A stretch of DNA of 64,000 nt from Pelomonas sp. V22 (GTDB taxonomy: Bacteria > Pseudomonadota > Gammaproteobacteria > Burkholderiales > Burkholderiaceae_C): NCBI RefSeq assembly GCF_030014915.1, contig NZ_JAGIXS010000001.1, positions 496,001 to 560,000 of the forward strand, written 5' to 3'. Below are positions 35,296 to 44,064 of the stretch, piece by piece; within the stretch, counting starts at the first letter, position 1, and every line of letters starts with the position of its first letter. Made by a program: the position numbers and the translations under genes. The notes under the pieces were generated by a model. That model searched no databases. It worked only from the letters and a program-made list of their open reading frames with translations, and was not told the origin of the DNA.

Positions 35296-37290
35296 TTGAG
35301 CTCCACGCCAGGATCCCCCAGCTACGCGCCGACCCAGCCCTCCGAGCTTGAAGCGGCGCCGGCCGCCCTCCCGGCGGATGACGCGCCCTGGCTAGGCCGG
35401 CCCAGCCTGAACCTGGGCGGCGAAGGCCGGCGCTCGACACTGGCGCTCACGGTGTCACTGGTCTTCCATGCGCTGCTGCTGAGCCTCGCGTTCGGCAGCG
35501 CCGAGTTCGGCCTGCCGGGCCTCAGCTTCCCCTGGGAGCACCGGCGTGTCGAGGTGCCGGACCTGCGCGTGGTCCTGCTGCCGCAGCCGGCGCCACAAGC
35601 CATCGCCGAGACGCCCGCCGAGACGCCGCCCCAGGCCGCCAGCGAGCCGGCGCCCTCGGCCTCGGCCGCCGCAGCGCCCTCCGACTGGACCGGCCAGGTG
35701 CTGGCGCTGGCCGCGCAGGCGGCCACGGCGCCGGCCGTTCCGCTGAAACCCACGTTCACACCAGGCAGCAACACGCCGGCCGTGCCGGCCAAGCAGGTCG
35801 GCCGGGTGGACCCGCTGGCCGTGCCGCCGCCGCCGCCGCCGCCCTTGCCCGAGCCCACAGTGCTGGCGGTGGAGAAGCCGGAGAAGGCCGCCTGGAGCGT
35901 CACCGCCGCCTCCGCCGCCGCGCCCTCGCCCGACATCAAGGCCGCCTCCAGCGCCCCGAGCCCGCAGACCGACGACGCCTCGACCCGCGACCCCACCGAG
36001 GAAGCCCGGGTACGCAGCGAGCAGGAAGCGCGCGAGCGTGCGGCCGAGCTGGCCGAGCGCGAGCGCCTGCGCCAGGAGGCCCAACAGAAACAGGCCGAGG
36101 CCGCCGCCGAAGCTGCGGCCGCCGCCAAGCGCGAGGCCGCACGGCAGGAGGCCGCGCGCCTCGAGGCCGCCCGTGCCGAAGCCGCCCGCCAGGAAGCGGC
36201 ACGCCAACTGGCCGCCAAGCAGGAAGCGGCCCGGCAGGAAGCTGCTAAGCAGGAGGCCGCTCGCTTGGAAGCCGCGCGCGCCGAAGCGGCGAAACAGGAA
36301 GCGCAGCGCCTGGCCGCTGCCAAGCTGGAGGCAGCGAAGGCAGAAGCCGCCCGGCTGGAAGCGGCCCGCGCCGAAGCCGCAAGGCAGGAGGCCGAGCGCC
36401 AGGAGGCGGCGGCCCGCGTAGCTGCAGCGGCCAAGGCCGAGGCGGCCAAGCAGGAGGCGGCGCGACTGGAAGCAGCAAGGCTCGAAACCGCGAGGTTGGA
36501 GGCGGCTCGCGTCGAAGCGGCCCGGGTGGAGGCAGCCGCGCGTGTCGAAGCCGAACGGCGCGAGGCAGCCCGCCAGGCCGAAGCCAAGCGGGAAGCCGCA
36601 CGTCAGGAGGCCGCACGAGCCGAAGCCGCCGCCCGCCAAGAAGCTGAACGCCAGGCCACGGCGCGCCAGGAGGCTGCACGACAGGAAGCAGCGCGCGCCG
36701 AAGCCGCGCGGGTGGAAGCCGCGCGCCAGGCCGGCTTGCAGCAGGAGGCAGCACGGCTGGAAGCGGCGCGCCTCGCGGCCGCCAAGATCGAGGCCGCCCG
36801 GCTGGAAGCCGCGCAGGCGGCCGAGCAGCGCGAGGCCAAGCTTCGCGCCATCGGCAAGCAGTTGAACGAGGAAGCGGACCGCCGCGAGGCCGCAGCACGC
36901 CAGCAGCAGCAATCCAATCTGCCCTATTCGCTGAGCACCGCGCGGCGCGCGCGCTTGTTCGGCCGCATCGACCCGAATGCCGAACTGGTGCTCTATGCCG
37001 AGGCCTGGGCCCGCAAGATCCAGCTCAACACCACGGTGGAGGCGGTGCGCGAGCTGCTCAAGCAGCCGCACTCGGACCCGGTCGTCACGGTGGCCGTGCG
37101 CAGCGACGGCTCGGTCGAGACCATCACCTTCGTGCGCTCCAGCGGCCTGCCCGCCCTCGACGAGGCGGTGCGCCGCATCATCCAGACCCAGGCCAACTAC
37201 CCGGCCTTCCAGCCGGCCCTGGCCCGCGAGTACGACGTGATCGAGATCCGCCGCACCTGGCACTTCGACACGGCCGTGCGGCTGGATTGA
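35296..37290 (+). CDS. TonB/TolA-like protein with a giant Ala-Glu-Arg repeat spacer
   Basis: A 664-residue inner-membrane energy transducer. The single N-terminal helix (about 48-67) contains SLVFHALLL, which keeps the S-x3-H motif that couples TonB to ExbB/ExbD. A Pro-rich section follows (PPPPPPPLPEP near residue 177). From about 235 to 530 comes a repeat of EAAR, EAAK and LEAARAEAARQ units, predicted to be a continuous charged helix able to span the periplasm as in TolA. The C-terminal domain (about 560-664) has VAVRSDGSVETITFVRSSG and LDEAVRRIIQTQANYPAFQ, typical of TonB. Start is TTG with GGAG 5 bp before it. No exbB or exbD is nearby. Confidence 0.85.
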   Translation: MSSTPGSPSYAPTQPSELEAAPAALPADDAPWLGRPSLNLGGEGRRSTLALTVSLVFHALLLSLAFGSAEFGLPGLSFPWEHRRVEVPDLRVVLLPQPAPQAIAETPAETPPQAASEPAPSASAAAAPSDWTGQVLALAAQAATAPAVPLKPTFTPGSNTPAVPAKQVGRVDPLAVPPPPPPPLPEPTVLAVEKPEKAAWSVTAASAAAPSPDIKAASSAPSPQTDDASTRDPTEEARVRSEQEARERAAELAERERLRQEAQQKQAEAAAEAAAAAKREAARQEAARLEAARAEAARQEAARQLAAKQEAARQEAAKQEAARLEAARAEAAKQEAQRLAAAKLEAAKAEAARLEAARAEAARQEAERQEAAARVAAAAKAEAAKQEAARLEAARLETARLEAARVEAARVEAAARVEAERREAARQAEAKREAARQEAARAEAAARQEAERQATARQEAARQEAARAEAARVEAARQAGLQQEAARLEAARLAAAKIEAARLEAAQAAEQREAKLRAIGKQLNEEADRREAAARQQQQSNLPYSLSTARRARLFGRIDPNAELVLYAEAWARKIQLNTTVEAVRELLKQPHSDPVVTVAVRSDGSVETITFVRSSGLPALDEAVRRIIQTQANYPAFQPALAREYDVIEIRRTWHFDTAVRLD

Positions 37291-37322
37291 GACCACCCGG
37301 CCGATGGACGGCCGGCCCGACC

Positions 37323-38762
37323 TCAGTGCCGCTCGGCCTGCGAATCAGGCGCCCAGCCCCCACCCAGCGAGCGCGCCAGGTTCACGGCGGCCAGCAGGCG
37401 CTGCGTGCGGATCTGCGCCGCAGCGCGGTCGGACGCGAGGTTGCTGCGCTGAGCATCGGTGACGTCCAGGTAGCTCGACACACCGCGCTCATAGCGCGCA
37501 CGCGCCACTTCATAGGCGCGTGCCGCCGCCACCTGGGCCTGAGCCTGAGCCTCGGCCTGCAACTGGCGTTGCTGCACGTCGGACAGCGCATCCTCGACCT
37601 CGCGCAGCGCCGTCAGCAGCTTGCCGCCATGGTTGGCCACGGCCTGGGCATAGCGCGCCTGGGCTGCCGCCAGGTTGGCCTTGTTGCGGCCGCCATCGAA
37701 CAGCGGCAGGTTCAGCGCCAGCGGGCCGACGCTGAACTGCTGCGAGCTGTCCCGGCTCAGCTCGCGCAGCTTCTCGGAGGCGAAGCCGTAGTTGCCGGTC
37801 AGGCTGATCGAGGGGTAGAAGGCGCTCTCGGCCACGCCGACCTGGGCGTTCAAGGCGCGCAGGCCAGCCACGCTGGAAGCGAGGTCGGGCCGCTGGGCCA
37901 GCAGCTGAGCCGGCAGGCTGGTGGGGATGCTGGGCGGCAGTGGCAGCTCGCCGGCCTGGGGGGCCATCAGCGGCTCGCTCGGCGAGGCTCCGACCAGCAC
38001 GGCCAGGCCATGCTCCAGCGCCTGGCGCTGGCGGCGCGCCTCGTGCAGATCGGACTCGGCATTGGCCCGCTCGACGCGGGCACGAGAAAGGTCCAGCTCG
38101 TTGGAGAGGCCGTTGTCGAAGCGTGCCGTCACCAGTTGCTCGGTCTCGCGGCGCGTGCCCAGGGCGCGCTCGAGGATGGCGATGTCGGTGTCCAGGCCGC
38201 GCAGCTGGTAGTAGCTGGCAGCGACCTGGCTGGAGAGCATCAAGAGCACGCCGTCGCGGTCCGTCTGCGCCACCAGGGCCTGGGCATCGGCAGCTTCGAC
38301 AGCCCGGCGCACGCGGCCCCAGAGATCGAGCTCATAGGACAGCGATGCGCCGGCCGTGAAGTTCGTGCCTTCGACCGTGCGGCGGCCCAGCATGATGGCC
38401 TGCGAGGTGTTCTTGGAGCTGTGCGAGTAGCCGGCCGAGGTGCCGACGCCGAACTTCACGCCCTCGTCCGAGCGCACCAGACCCAGCTGCGCCCGCGCCT
38501 CCACGAGGCGCTGGAAGCTGGCTTCCACGCTCGGGTTGTCGCGCAGCGCGCGCTGCTCGAGCGCATCAAGCGCCGGATCTTTGAAGACGGTCCACCAGCT
38601 GGACGGCAGCGCGGCGTCCGCCGGCCTGACGGAGGCGTGGCGATAGCTCGCGGCCGCAGGCTCGAACTTGGGCGCGACGAAACTCGAACCGACGCTGGCG
38701 CAGCCGCTCAGCACGGCCAGCGCTGCGACAGCGATGGCACCACGGATCAGGGGCTTGTTCAT
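37323..38762 (-). CDS. NodT-family outer membrane efflux lipoprotein
   Basis: A 479-residue outer-membrane channel subunit. The signal peptide ends in lipobox VLSGCA (Cys at about 21). Two efflux repeats are visible, with SYELDLWGRVRRAVEAADAQ and NLPLFDGGRNKANLAAAQ. It completes the pump formed by the EmrB-like and EmrA-like genes directly upstream on the same strand (26-bp gap). It is the second lipidated channel in the window. It converges with the TonB-like gene. Confidence 0.92.
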   Translation of the reverse strand: MNKPLIRGAIAVAALAVLSGCASVGSSFVAPKFEPAAASYRHASVRPADAALPSSWWTVFKDPALDALEQRALRDNPSVEASFQRLVEARAQLGLVRSDEGVKFGVGTSAGYSHSSKNTSQAIMLGRRTVEGTNFTAGASLSYELDLWGRVRRAVEAADAQALVAQTDRDGVLLMLSSQVAASYYQLRGLDTDIAILERALGTRRETEQLVTARFDNGLSNELDLSRARVERANAESDLHEARRQRQALEHGLAVLVGASPSEPLMAPQAGELPLPPSIPTSLPAQLLAQRPDLASSVAGLRALNAQVGVAESAFYPSISLTGNYGFASEKLRELSRDSSQQFSVGPLALNLPLFDGGRNKANLAAAQARYAQAVANHGGKLLTALREVEDALSDVQQRQLQAEAQAQAQVAAARAYEVARARYERGVSSYLDVTDAQRSNLASDRAAAQIRTQRLLAAVNLARSLGGGWAPDSQAERH

Positions 38763-38788
38763 TGCTTCTCTACCTCAATGTTCTGGTC

Positions 38789-40393
38789 TCAGTGCGCACC
38801 GGCACCGCCGCCCGAAGGAGACTTGGTCTTGTCGGCAAACCAAAGGACGGCGATGCAGGCGAACAGCACGCCGGCCATCATCAGGAAGCCGTCGTTGTAG
38901 GCCATCACATAGGACTCGCGGCGCACGATGCGGTCGACCACGGCGAGCGCCTGGTTGGCGGCCTGCGCAGGGTCGATGCCATTGGCGATGAAGCCCTGCG
39001 TCAGCTGATCCAGCCGGGCCTGCGTGGCGTCAGACAACAGCGTCACCGACTCGCCGATGCGCGCCGAATGGAAATGCTGGCGGTTGGTCAGCATCGACGC
39101 GAGCATGGCGATGCCGATGGAGCCGCCCAGGTTGCGCGTCATGTTGAAGAGGCTGGAGGCCGAGGGTGTGTCCTGCGGCGCGATGCCGGCCATGGCGAAG
39201 TTGGACAGCGTCAGCATGATGAAGGGCTGACCCAGGGCCCGCACCACCTGCGAGACCAGCAGCTGGTCGTAGCCCACGCTGGCATCCATGAAGCCGTTCA
39301 TCAGGCAGGAGATGCCGAACAGGCCCAGGCCTATGGTGCACATGATGCGGTTGTCCAGCTTGGACGACAGCGCCGCCGCGACCGGCATGACGAAGAGCTG
39401 CGGCAGGCCGGCCCACATGATCACCTCGCCGATCTGCATCGGCGTGTAGTTGGCGATCTGGCCCAGGTACAGCGGCAGCAGGAAGGACGAGCCGTACAAC
39501 GCCATGCCGGTGACGGCGGCCAGCACCGAGGCCACGAAGAAATTGCGGCGCAGGTAGAGGCCGAGGTCGACGAAGGGGTCGCGCCTCAGCATGCTGGTGG
39601 CCACCCAGCCTACGAGGCCCACCACGGCGAGCGTGGCGAAGCCGCGGATGAAGCCGGAATCGAACCAGTCCTTGGCATTGCCCTCTTCCAGGAAGATGGT
39701 GAGGCTGCCAAGGCCGAGGGCCATGAAGGCGATGCCCAGCCAGTCGGCGTTGGCGAGCAGCGACCAGTTCTTTTGATCCTTGTCGAGGCCGTAGAGGATG
39801 CCGCCGATGAGGAGCAGGCCGGGAATCCAGTTGATGTAGAAGATCGAGGGCCAGCCGTAGATCTGCGACAGGTAGCCGCCCAGCGTCGGGCCCATGGTGG
39901 GCGCCAGCGTGGCAGTGAGGCCGAACATGGCCATGCCCATGGCGCGCTTGGTCGGCGGCAGCTTGGCCATCACCAGGGTCAGGGCCATCGGGATCAGGGC
40001 GCCACCGGTGAAGCCCTGCAGCATGCGAAAGACGATCATGCTGGGCAGGTTCCAGGCCGCGCCGCAGAGCGTGGAGAAGACCAGGAACAGGGCCGTCGTC
40101 ACGACCATGTAGGCGCGCAGGCCGAAAACGCGCGCCATCAGGCCGGTCAGCGGAATCACGACGATCTCGGCGCACAGGTAGGCGGTGGAGATCCAGGAGC
40201 CCTCCTCCTGCGTGGCCGAGAGCGTGCCGAGGATGTCCCTCAGTGAAGAGTTGGTGATCTGGATGTCCAGCACCGCCATGAAGGCGCCTAGCAGGCCGGC
40301 CGCCACGGCCAGCCAGGTGCGCAGGTCCACGCGCGCATCGTGTGCCGCGAGCATCGGCGCGAGCGCTGCCGACGAAGAGGATGAGGTGGCCAT
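38789..40393 (-). CDS. emrB: DHA2-family MFS multidrug exporter (EmrB-like)
   Basis: A 534-residue inner-membrane proton antiporter with about 14 predicted helices. DHA2 signatures are FMAVLDIQITNSSLRDI in helix 1, WISTAYLCAEIVVIPLTG in helix 2 and FRMLQGFTGGALIPMALTL in the antiporter motif region. It pairs with the EmrA-like adaptor 31 bp upstream and the channel downstream to form a three-part pump for hydrophobic toxins. Control is most likely by the divergent TetR regulator through the palindromic operator upstream of emrA. Confidence 0.9.
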   Translation of the reverse strand: MATSSSSSAALAPMLAAHDARVDLRTWLAVAAGLLGAFMAVLDIQITNSSLRDILGTLSATQEEGSWISTAYLCAEIVVIPLTGLMARVFGLRAYMVVTTALFLVFSTLCGAAWNLPSMIVFRMLQGFTGGALIPMALTLVMAKLPPTKRAMGMAMFGLTATLAPTMGPTLGGYLSQIYGWPSIFYINWIPGLLLIGGILYGLDKDQKNWSLLANADWLGIAFMALGLGSLTIFLEEGNAKDWFDSGFIRGFATLAVVGLVGWVATSMLRRDPFVDLGLYLRRNFFVASVLAAVTGMALYGSSFLLPLYLGQIANYTPMQIGEVIMWAGLPQLFVMPVAAALSSKLDNRIMCTIGLGLFGISCLMNGFMDASVGYDQLLVSQVVRALGQPFIMLTLSNFAMAGIAPQDTPSASSLFNMTRNLGGSIGIAMLASMLTNRQHFHSARIGESVTLLSDATQARLDQLTQGFIANGIDPAQAANQALAVVDRIVRRESYVMAYNDGFLMMAGVLFACIAVLWFADKTKSPSGGGAGAH

Positions 40394-40424
40394 GGCCGTC
40401 TTCTTTACCGAAGCAGGCCGGCAA

Positions 40425-41549
40425 TCAGCGCTTGGACTGACGCAGGTCCACCTCGACCACGGCCGACATGCCCGGCACCAGGCGGCCCGCGAGGCGCTTC
40501 AGGTCAGCCTCGGCGAACGCCAGCTTGACCGGCACGCGCTGCACGATCTTGGTGAAGTTGCCGGTGGCGTTGTCGGCCGGCAGCAGGGCGAACTGGTTGC
40601 CCGAGGCGGGCGAGAAGCTGTCGAGCCGGGCCTTCAGTTTTTCATTCGGCAGTGCATCGATGGCCACATCCACTTCCTGGCCGACTTGCAGGCCGGCCAG
40701 CTGGGTCTCCTTGAAATTGGCGGTGACCCAGACCTTGTCTTCCACCAGAGCGGCGAGTTGCTGGCCCGGCTGCACGCGCGCGCCGACCTCGACGCTGCGC
40801 TTGCCCAGGCGCCCCGCCACCGGCGCGACGATCTGGTTGTAGCCCAGTTGCTGCTGAGCGTCCTTGGCCTGGGCCTGCAGCACCTTGATCTGGGCCTGGA
40901 GCACGGCGCGGGCCGAGCGGGCTGCGCCGATCTGGGCTTCGGCCGCCAGGGCTGCGTCCTTGCGAGCGGCCAGGTCGGCTTGCGTGCTGGCGCGGGCGGC
41001 GATGGCGGCATCGAGCTCGGCCTTGGCCACGGCCTTCATCTGCGAGTTGTAGAGCTGGCTGTAGCGCTCGGCATCCTGGCGAGCGCGCTGGGCCAGGGCC
41101 TCGGCCTGCAGCACCTGGGCCTTGGCCGCACTCGCGGAAGCCTTGACCTGGGCGGTCTGGGCATCGGCCTGCAGCACCTGCTGCTCGACCGAGGCGATCT
41201 GCGCCTGGATCTGCTCCAGCTTGACGCGCTGGTCGGCCGGGTCGAGCTCGGCAATCAGCTGGCCTTGCTGCACGAGCTGGTTGTCCTCCACCAGCACTTT
41301 CGTGACCACGCCGGCGATGCGGGCCGACACCGGGTGCACATGGCCGGCCACGTAGGCGTTCTCGGTCTCGACAAAGTTCTGGCTGCGCCAGTACATGCGG
41401 CCACCGAAGCTGAGGCCCGCCAGCGCCATCACACCCAGCACGAGGAGCACGCGCGGCTTGCCCGGCGCCTTGGGCGCCGGCGTTGCGGCAGCGGCCGGCG
41501 CGATCCCGGCGAGAGCGACCGGCTCGGTCTTGGTCTGGGTGTTTTGCAT
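40425..41549 (-). CDS. emrA: HlyD-family adaptor (EmrA-like)
   Basis: A 374-residue periplasmic adaptor with one N-terminal membrane helix (VLLVLGVMALAGLSFGGRM). The biotinyl-lipoyl half-motifs are AYVAGHVHPVSARIAGVV and APVAGRLGKRSVEVGARV. A long Ala/Gln/Lys-rich helical hairpin lies between them (QTAQVKASASAAKAQVLQAE). The C-terminal beta-barrel has VWVTANFKETQLAGLQVGQ. It is the first gene of the emrA-emrB-channel operon and has a strong promoter and operator directly upstream. Confidence 0.91.
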   Translation of the reverse strand: MQNTQTKTEPVALAGIAPAAAATPAPKAPGKPRVLLVLGVMALAGLSFGGRMYWRSQNFVETENAYVAGHVHPVSARIAGVVTKVLVEDNQLVQQGQLIAELDPADQRVKLEQIQAQIASVEQQVLQADAQTAQVKASASAAKAQVLQAEALAQRARQDAERYSQLYNSQMKAVAKAELDAAIAARASTQADLAARKDAALAAEAQIGAARSARAVLQAQIKVLQAQAKDAQQQLGYNQIVAPVAGRLGKRSVEVGARVQPGQQLAALVEDKVWVTANFKETQLAGLQVGQEVDVAIDALPNEKLKARLDSFSPASGNQFALLPADNATGNFTKIVQRVPVKLAFAEADLKRLAGRLVPGMSAVVEVDLRQSKR

Positions 41550-41584
41550 GACGCGGACTCGGATTAATGAAATGAAGGCTGCGC

Positions 41585-41613
41585 ATTATTTGCGCCCGCT
41601 TGTCACCTGTCAA
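41585..41613 (-). promoter_or_regulatory. Sigma-70 promoter of the emrAB operon
   Basis: On the minus strand a perfect -35 TTGACA (41608-41613) is 17 bp from AATAAT (41585-41590), 5 of 6 to the -10. This is the best promoter in the window and abuts the TetR-type palindrome, as expected for repression. Confidence 0.85.
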
Positions 41614-41634
41614 GAAATGAAAATGTTTCATTTC
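41614..41634. promoter_or_regulatory. Palindromic operator, likely for the TetR regulator
   Basis: The arms GAAATGAAA and TTTCATTTC form a perfect 9-bp inverted repeat around a 3-bp centre. It lies directly beside the -35 of the emrA promoter, in the 126-bp region between emrA and tetR. A related ATGAAATGAA sequence lies nearer emrA at about 41567. The position suggests repression of both directions. Confidence 0.75.
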
Positions 41635-41675
41635 ATTTTGTTCTGTTTCGCGCTGGCTGATTTACAGTCTCGGCC

Positions 41676-42443
41676 ATGCCCAAGCAGTCAGCCACGCGCT
41701 CGCCAGCCTTGCGCTCCCCAGCCAAGCCAACACCTATCAAGCCAACCTCAGCCATGCCCGCACCGGCCACCGGCACCACCAAGCCTCGCAGCCCGCGCGC
41801 CGCAGCCCGCAAGGCAGTCGCGCCCAAAAGCGCCGGGCGCCCGCGTGCGACCGAGGTCGAGGCACGCCTGGAGGCCTTGCGCTGCACGGCCGGCCAGCTC
41901 TTCCTCGCCAAGGGCTACGGCAATGTCAGCCTGGAGATGATTGCCCGCGAGGCCCGCGTGGCGGTGCGCACCATCTATGTGAAATTCGGCGGCAAGAGCG
42001 GCCTGCTCGCCGCCGTGCTGCAGGACAAGCGCCAGCAGTTCTTCGCGAACATGGACATGAGCACCGACACCCGCCCGGTGCGCGAGGTGCTGGACGATTT
42101 CGCGCAGCGCTTCTACACGATGATCACCACGCCCGAGGCCGCCGGTCTGCAGCGCATGCTGGCGGCCGAGGCCAGCAGCAACCCGGAGCTGGTGCAGACC
42201 TTTTTTGCCGAGGGCCCGACGATCTCACGCGAGGCCATTGCCCGCTACTTGAGCCGGCCGGAGGTTCGCGCCCAGTTGCACGACGACCTGCCAATGGCCC
42301 AGCTGCCGGTCTTCCTGATCAACTGCATCCTCGGCGACCAGATGTCGCGCATGCTCCTGCATCCTGACGAGGGCACGAAGGCCCAGCGCGCCAAGGCGCT
42401 GGCCGAGCGCATGGAACTGTTCTACCGCAGCGTGCTGCGCTGA
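41676..42443 (+). CDS. TetR family transcriptional regulator
   Basis: A 255-residue repressor. The first 55 residues are a basic Ala/Pro/Lys-rich extension, unusual for the family. The TetR helix-turn-helix is at about 62-110: GQLFLAKGYGNVSLEMIAREA and VRTIYVKFGGKSGLLAAVL. The C-terminal ligand domain resembles the TetR_C AefR-like type (FYTMITTPEAAGLQRMLAAE). It is divergent from emrA and very likely represses the pump until a toxic ligand binds. A later in-frame start at the third Met (MPAPATG) would remove half of the extension. Confidence 0.9.
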   Translation: MPKQSATRSPALRSPAKPTPIKPTSAMPAPATGTTKPRSPRAAARKAVAPKSAGRPRATEVEARLEALRCTAGQLFLAKGYGNVSLEMIAREARVAVRTIYVKFGGKSGLLAAVLQDKRQQFFANMDMSTDTRPVREVLDDFAQRFYTMITTPEAAGLQRMLAAEASSNPELVQTFFAEGPTISREAIARYLSRPEVRAQLHDDLPMAQLPVFLINCILGDQMSRMLLHPDEGTKAQRAKALAERMELFYRSVLR

Positions 42444-42463
42444 GCAGGCTCAGCCAGCGGCGC

Positions 42464-43690
42464 TCAGCGCCCGTCCTGCTGCGACCAGAAATCGTCGATG
42501 TTCTTGAAACCCCAGTCGGCCGGCTGCTCGCGCCCGACGATGCGGTCGCTGCCGCGCGTCAGGTCCAGCAACTCCACCGGAATGGGCAGCTGCGACTTGG
42601 TCGAGAAGAAGACCTTGACCGTGGGCGCCACCAGGTTGCTCGGGTGCTGGTCCACCACCACGGCCAAGCGCCCTGACTGCAGCTTCACCAGCGTGCCCAG
42701 CGGATAGATGCCCACGCATTTGACGAAGGCCTGGAACACGGCCGGGTCGAAATGCCCCTGCCACTGCGCCATGCGCTGCACCGAGCCGGCCGGATCCCAG
42801 GCGGCCTTGTAGGGCCGGGTCGAGGTGATGGCGTCGTAGACATCGCAGACCGCGCCCATGCGCGCCAGCAGGCTGATCTGCTCGCCGGCGAGCTTGTGCG
42901 GATAGCCCGTGCCGTCCATCTTCTCGTGGTGGTGCAGGCAGACGTCCAGCGCCGATTCGGGCACGGCCCCGCCTTCCTTCAGCGCCTCGTAGCCGCGCAC
43001 CGGGTGCGAGCGCATCAGATTGAACTCGTCATCGGTCAGCTGGCCCGGCTTGTTCAGCACGCCAAGCGGCATCATCATCTTGCCCACGTCGTGCAGCAAG
43101 CCTGCGAGGCCGGCCTCGCGGGTTTTCGCCTCGTCCAGGCCGAGCTGGCGGGCCAGCGCCACCATCAGGGCACATACGGCCACCGAGTGCATGTAGGTGT
43201 AGTCGTCCTTGGTCTTGAGCCGCGCGAGGCTGATGAGCGCCGACGGATTGCGCGCCACCGAATTGGCCACGTCCTCGACCAGGGGCAGGCATTGCTCGGC
43301 ATCAACGGCCTTGCCGAGGCGCGCCTCGCCAAACAGCGTCATCACCTGCTGGCGTGAGCGGTTCACCAGGGCTGCAGCACGCGACATCTCGGCGGCGCTG
43401 GTGACGCGACCCGTGCTCCGGGTCGAGGCCTCGCGACTCGGGGGAAGCTCCTCGGCTGCAGATGCCGCAGGTTCTGGGGGCGCATGCAGTTCGGCCTCGG
43501 CCTCCAGGTCGTGCCCTTTGCTCACGTCGATCCAGACGGCAGGCACCTTGCTCCCTTGCAAGGCAGCAAGGTCAGCGGGTTCCTCCAGCACGAACTTGGT
43601 TTTCCAGAACGGGTGCGCCAGCCAAGGACCATCCAGCGCATGAATGAACATGCCGGTGCGGACCTGGGCGGTCGGGATCTTCTTCAGCAT
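42464..43690 (-). CDS. HD-GYP domain cyclic di-GMP phosphodiesterase
   Basis: A 408-residue cytosolic enzyme expected to hydrolyse cyclic di-GMP. An N-terminal DUF3391-like domain (residues 1-60, VRTGMFIHALDGPWLAHPFW) is followed by a variable linker. The HD-GYP domain has HSVAVCALMVALARQLG, the HD pair at 200-201 in LLHDVGKMMMP, HHHEKMDGTGYP (GYP at 262-264) and DVYDAITSTRPYK. All metal and signature residues are present. It faces the secreted-protein operon across a region with two FNR/ANR-like boxes, one about 90 bp before its start. Confidence 0.92.
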   Translation of the reverse strand: MLKKIPTAQVRTGMFIHALDGPWLAHPFWKTKFVLEEPADLAALQGSKVPAVWIDVSKGHDLEAEAELHAPPEPAASAAEELPPSREASTRSTGRVTSAAEMSRAAALVNRSRQQVMTLFGEARLGKAVDAEQCLPLVEDVANSVARNPSALISLARLKTKDDYTYMHSVAVCALMVALARQLGLDEAKTREAGLAGLLHDVGKMMMPLGVLNKPGQLTDDEFNLMRSHPVRGYEALKEGGAVPESALDVCLHHHEKMDGTGYPHKLAGEQISLLARMGAVCDVYDAITSTRPYKAAWDPAGSVQRMAQWQGHFDPAVFQAFVKCVGIYPLGTLVKLQSGRLAVVVDQHPSNLVAPTVKVFFSTKSQLPIPVELLDLTRGSDRIVGREQPADWGFKNIDDFWSQQDGR

Positions 43691-43780
43691 TCATCGACTC
43701 CGTCTGACACGCGCTGGCCCCGCATGAGGTCTCTGTCGCGCATTCTGTGATGCATTTCTGGTGCGCCACCACAGCAACGC

Positions 43781-43794
43781 ATGACCTTGATCAA
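43781..43794. promoter_or_regulatory. FNR/ANR-like box upstream of the HD-GYP gene
   Basis: On the minus strand it reads TTGAT-CAAG-GTCAT, 9 of the 10 defined bases of TTGAT-N4-GTCAA. It is centred about 97 bp before the HD-GYP start codon. Confidence 0.5.
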
Positions 43795-43973
43795 GAACCC
43801 TAAAAAACATGACTTCTCGCATGGCCCGGTCTGCCCGCACGATAGCCAAGCTTTGAGTCAGGCAGGGGATCGGGCCTTATCGAAAGGCTCGCCACCGTGA
43901 TGGAGTGGGGGATAAGCCCCAGCCCCATTGCGCGATTTGCCCCGCACAAGCTAGGCGGAGGCTCGCCAAGTCG

Positions 43974-43987
43974 TTGATTCACATCAG
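43974..43987. promoter_or_regulatory. FNR/ANR-like box upstream of the secreted-protein operon
   Basis: TTGAT-TCAC-ATCAG matches 9 of the 10 defined bases of TTGAT-N4-ATCAA. It ends 77 bp before the start codon of the first gene of the plus-strand group. With class II spacing transcription would begin near 44022. Confidence 0.5.
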
Positions 43988-44064
43988 CGCCGGGACGGAT
44001 TGATGGCTGGCATGCGATTTGCGCCACTCAAGGCATCGCAACTGCCCATCTCGACGAGAACGCC

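Larger units (their letters stand above)
43691..44064. other. 374-bp divergent intergenic region
   Basis: It lies between the HD-GYP gene and the secreted-protein operon and holds two FNR/ANR-like boxes. It also has a direct repeat GGCTCGCCA at about 43887 and 43960, and a GGGG/CCCC hairpin near 43906-43920. I find no gene in it. Confidence 0.6.

Noticed and set aside
35455-37296. Long antisense frame opposite the TonB-like repeat region
   Set aside because: The repeat makes all frames open. The antisense product is a Gly/Arg/Leu repeat with no known domain.
43755-43775. Possible sigma-54 promoter near the HD-GYP gene
   Set aside because: The GG and GC elements are 12 bp apart instead of the required 10.
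43860-43930. Possible cyclic di-GMP riboswitch upstream of the HD-GYP gene or secreted operon
   Set aside because: A CGAAAG loop is present, but the conserved GEMM core (such as GACGCAAAGCC) is missing on both strands.
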